In this document: one piece after another, positions 62,196 to 64,000 of the stretch
Numbering within the stretch: the stretch's first letter is position 1
Layout of the letters: each line of letters starts with the position of its first letter
Source: 66-474 sp035281745
GTDB taxonomy: Bacteria > Pseudomonadota > Gammaproteobacteria > Xanthomonadales > Rhodanobacteraceae
Length of the DNA stretch: 64,000 bases
Direction: 5' to 3'
Assembly (NCBI GenBank): GCA_035281745.1
Contig: DATEDI010000012.1
Coordinates: forward strand, 1-64,000
Notes under the pieces: generated by a model
What the model saw: the letters and a program-made list of their open reading frames with translations, nothing else
What the model was told of the DNA's origin: nothing
Database searches by the model: none
Program-made: the position numbers and the translations under genes

Positions 62196-63436
62196 ATACC
62201 GCGCGCGCCGGCACCCGCCTTCTGACGCTTGCCGTCTGCGCGATACTCGCCGCCTGTGCGGCCGAACCCGTCAAGCCGCCGCCCAAACCGGCGGTGGTGA
62301 TCGCCCACCCCGAACCGCCACCGACCACGCTGGCACCCATGGCGCCCACGATCGCGAAGGGCGAACCGTGGGCCAGCCTGACGGCCAGTTTCGTGATGGA
62401 CGATTGCGCCGATTCGCCGCTGATCCGCGCCAACGCCGCGATGTACACCCGCTCGCCGGCGCACTTCGAGCAGCGCCTGAAGCGCGCGCTGCCGCTGATG
62501 ATGTACGTGCAGAAGCAATTGCAGGCCGCGGGCATTCCGGGTGAATTTGCAATGCTGCCGATGCTGGAAAGCTCCTACCAGCCGATCGAGCCAAGCCACG
62601 GCGGCGATCCCGGCGGCATGTGGCAGATGATGCCAAACACCGCACGGCGACACGGGCTGACCACCAACCGCGACTACGACGGCCTGCGCGATCCCGTCGC
62701 GTCCACGCGCGCCGCCATCAAGATGCTGAAGAAGCTCGACCAGCAATTCGGCGATTGGCGGCTGGTGGACATGGCCTACAACGCGGGTCCGTACGCCGTG
62801 ACCAGCGCGCTGCGCAGCCATCCCGATACCGGCGACGGCGCGATTCCCGACATCCCGCTCAGCCACACCACCCGCACTCACCTGGCGCGGCTGCTGGCCC
62901 TCAGCTGCATTCTCCGCGATCCGCAGCGTTTCCATGTCGAACTGCCGATGCCCTCGCCAGCCGACCAACGGCAGGTAGTCGAAGTGCCGGCGGACACGCG
63001 CCTGCGCAGTGCCGCGGACATGGCCGAAATTTCCGAATCGAAACTGCGCGCGCTGAATCCCGGCTATCGCGGCGAACGGGTCCCCGACAGCAGCCCGCGC
63101 GCGCTGCTGCTGCCCATCGACGCGGCGCAATCGCTCGCCGCGGCGCTGACGGTCAACGCATCCGAGTCGGTTGCGCAGGTCGACACCCACGAGTCGAACG
63201 GCGGTCCCAGCGACCGGCTTCCATTGCCGGCCGAACCCACCCGATTGGACGAAGAAACGCCCGCGCCAACGGCTCCCGCTGCGTCGCCGCACCACAAACA
63301 CCATCGCGTCCGCGAGGGCGAAACGCTGTGGTCGATCGCGCATCAGTACCACGTGAGCGTGTCAGAGCTGAAGCGCTGGAACGACCTCCACGACGACGAC
63401 CTGCGCGCCGGCGAGGAACTTCGCATCCAGGGCTGA
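62192..63436 (+). CDS. mltD: Membrane-bound lytic murein transglycosylase D
   Basis: A 414-residue lipoprotein. The lipobox LAAC gives C22 as lipidated cysteine. The SLT domain has catalytic E126 (MLESSYQP), QMMPNTARRHGL and YNAGPYAV. A degenerate repeat region (residues 255-300) follows, and a canonical LysM domain at the end (HRVREGETLWSIAHQYHVSVSELKRWNDL). It cleaves glycan strands with formation of 1,6-anhydro ends. gloB-mltD adjacency is conserved in gammaproteobacteria. Confidence 0.95.
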   Translation: MNTARAGTRLLTLAVCAILAACAAEPVKPPPKPAVVIAHPEPPPTTLAPMAPTIAKGEPWASLTASFVMDDCADSPLIRANAAMYTRSPAHFEQRLKRALPLMMYVQKQLQAAGIPGEFAMLPMLESSYQPIEPSHGGDPGGMWQMMPNTARRHGLTTNRDYDGLRDPVASTRAAIKMLKKLDQQFGDWRLVDMAYNAGPYAVTSALRSHPDTGDGAIPDIPLSHTTRTHLARLLALSCILRDPQRFHVELPMPSPADQRQVVEVPADTRLRSAADMAEISESKLRALNPGYRGERVPDSSPRALLLPIDAAQSLAAALTVNASESVAQVDTHESNGGPSDRLPLPAEPTRLDEETPAPTAPAASPHHKHHRVREGETLWSIAHQYHVSVSELKRWNDLHDDDLRAGEELRIQG

Positions 63437-63446
63437 GGCGCTGTCG

Positions 63447-63464
63447 GGCGATCGCCGTCGATCG
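63447..63464. terminator. GCGATCG hairpin after mltD
   Basis: GCGATCG and CGATCGC form a perfect 7-bp stem with loop CCGT, 10 nt after the stop. It matches the hairpin behind the histidine kinase gene (33878-33895), including the following GCTGC. No T-tract follows. The rest of the spacer up to 63597 is GC-rich and contains the fabI promoter. Confidence 0.45.
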
Positions 63465-63531
63465 CTGCATCGTCGGAGGATCGTGCCGCGCCGCCGCGCG
63501 CCGGTCGGCATCGAAGGAGTCGGGCATCGTC

Positions 63532-63559
63532 TTGGCGCTTCCCGAAAGCCGCTTACAAT
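63532..63559 (+). promoter_or_regulatory. Candidate sigma70 promoter of fabI
   Basis: TTGGCG (63532-63537) and TACAAT (63554-63559) are spaced by 16 nt, 38 nt before the fabI start. The -10 box is good and the -35 box fair. No operator was recognised. Confidence 0.6.
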
Positions 63560-63597
63560 GGGCGACTTCGCAGATACCGATCCGGAGCACAGTCGAC

Positions 63598-64000
63598 ATG
63601 GGTTTCCTCGAAGGCAAGCGCGCGCTCGTCACCGGCGTCCTCAGCAACCGCTCGATCGCATGGGGCATCGCACAGGCCCTGCACCGCGAAGGCGCCGAAC
63701 TCGCTTTTACCTACGTCGACGAGAAGCTCCGCAGTCGCGTGGACGAGGCCGCCACCCAACTCGGTTCCGACATCGTGCTGCCGTGCGACGTGGGCCGCGA
63801 CAGCGACATCGAAGCGCTGTTCGAAAGCCTCGGCAAACGTTGGAATGGATTGGATATCTTGATCCACTCCATCGGCTTTGCGCCGCGCGAGGCGTTGACG
63901 GGCGAATTCCTGGACGGCATGACCCGCGAGAACTTCAAGATCGCCCACGACATCTCCAGCTACAGCCTCGCCGCCTTGGCAAAATCCGCGCGCCCGATGA
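63598..64000 (+). CDS. fabI: Enoyl-[acyl-carrier-protein] reductase FabI, 5' part, cut by window edge
   Basis: The first 134 codons of an NADH-dependent enoyl-ACP reductase. The SDR nucleotide-binding motif is in the FabI form, with a GVLSNRSIAWGIA loop at residues 14-26, then FTYVDEKL, LPCDVGRDSD and LIHSIGFAPREAL. Catalytic Tyr-x6-Lys lies beyond base 64000. The ATG at 63598 gives MGFLEGKRALVTGV, the usual start. Confidence 0.95.
   Translation, partial: MGFLEGKRALVTGVLSNRSIAWGIAQALHREGAELAFTYVDEKLRSRVDEAATQLGSDIVLPCDVGRDSDIEALFESLGKRWNGLDILIHSIGFAPREALTGEFLDGMTRENFKIAHDISSYSLAALAKSARPM

Overview
The window is about 65 % GC, densely coded on both strands and free of recognisable phage, transposase, CRISPR, tRNA or rRNA genes. 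Gene families and gene order (asd-fimV-truA-trpF, a mycobacterial-type ahpC/ahpD pair beside oxyR, sufR-sufBCDS, gloB-mltD, yafS-like/rnhA/dnaQ, many TonB-related proteins) point to a gammaproteobacterium of the order Xanthomonadales/Lysobacterales, most likely Rhodanobacteraceae (Rhodanobacter/Dyella-like). This placement is inferred from gene content only.

Layout. 1-4.5 kb: 5' part of der, a repeat-filled spacer and a large exported BNR-repeat protein. 4.7-7 kb: a BlaI repressor, an M56 metallopeptidase with a TonB-like tail and a TonB-domain lipoprotein. 7-10.6 kb: prmC and an M1 aminopeptidase. 10.8-20.7 kb: a probable peptide or cell-wall-peptide scavenging locus (TonB-dependent receptor, serine hydrolase, APC permease, second serine hydrolase, dipeptide epimerase, RpiR/MurR regulator). 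20.7-26.8 kb: a peroxide-defence block (ahpD, ahpC, oxyR, rnk, rubrerythrin, Fe-S oxidoreductase, DUF3501). 26.8-34 kb: assorted genes (rhomboid protease, GNAT, M20 peptidase, ComEA-like, SET, HutD, a two-component pair). 34-40.6 kb: the SUF iron-sulfur assembly operon led by an Rrf2 regulator, with a strongly structured inverted-repeat element between sufR and sufB. 40.7-41.6 kb: accD.

41.6-45 kb holds the most distinctive system: subunit II, subunit I, SCO/SenC and a small membrane protein of the heme-copper superfamily, in the order described as norS-norY-senC-orf1 (sNOR) in ammonia oxidisers. Subunit I lacks the usual active-site tyrosine and an FNR/Dnr-type box precedes the operon, so nitric oxide reduction is more likely than ordinary oxygen reduction. 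The cassette lies between trpA and accD, genes that are neighbours in many relatives.

45-64 kb is mostly housekeeping: trpA, trpB, a TrpI-like LysR regulator, a JmjC-like cupin, trpF, truA, fimV, asd, aroC, prmB, psd, a PP2C phosphatase, dnaQ, rnhA, a YafS-like methyltransferase, gloB, mltD and the start of fabI. Many neighbouring genes overlap by ATGA or GTGA, indicating translationally coupled operons. Several families of short extragenic repeats (GTTGGGCT-type, CACCTTCTCCC-type and a conserved 41-bp unit) fill the spacers.
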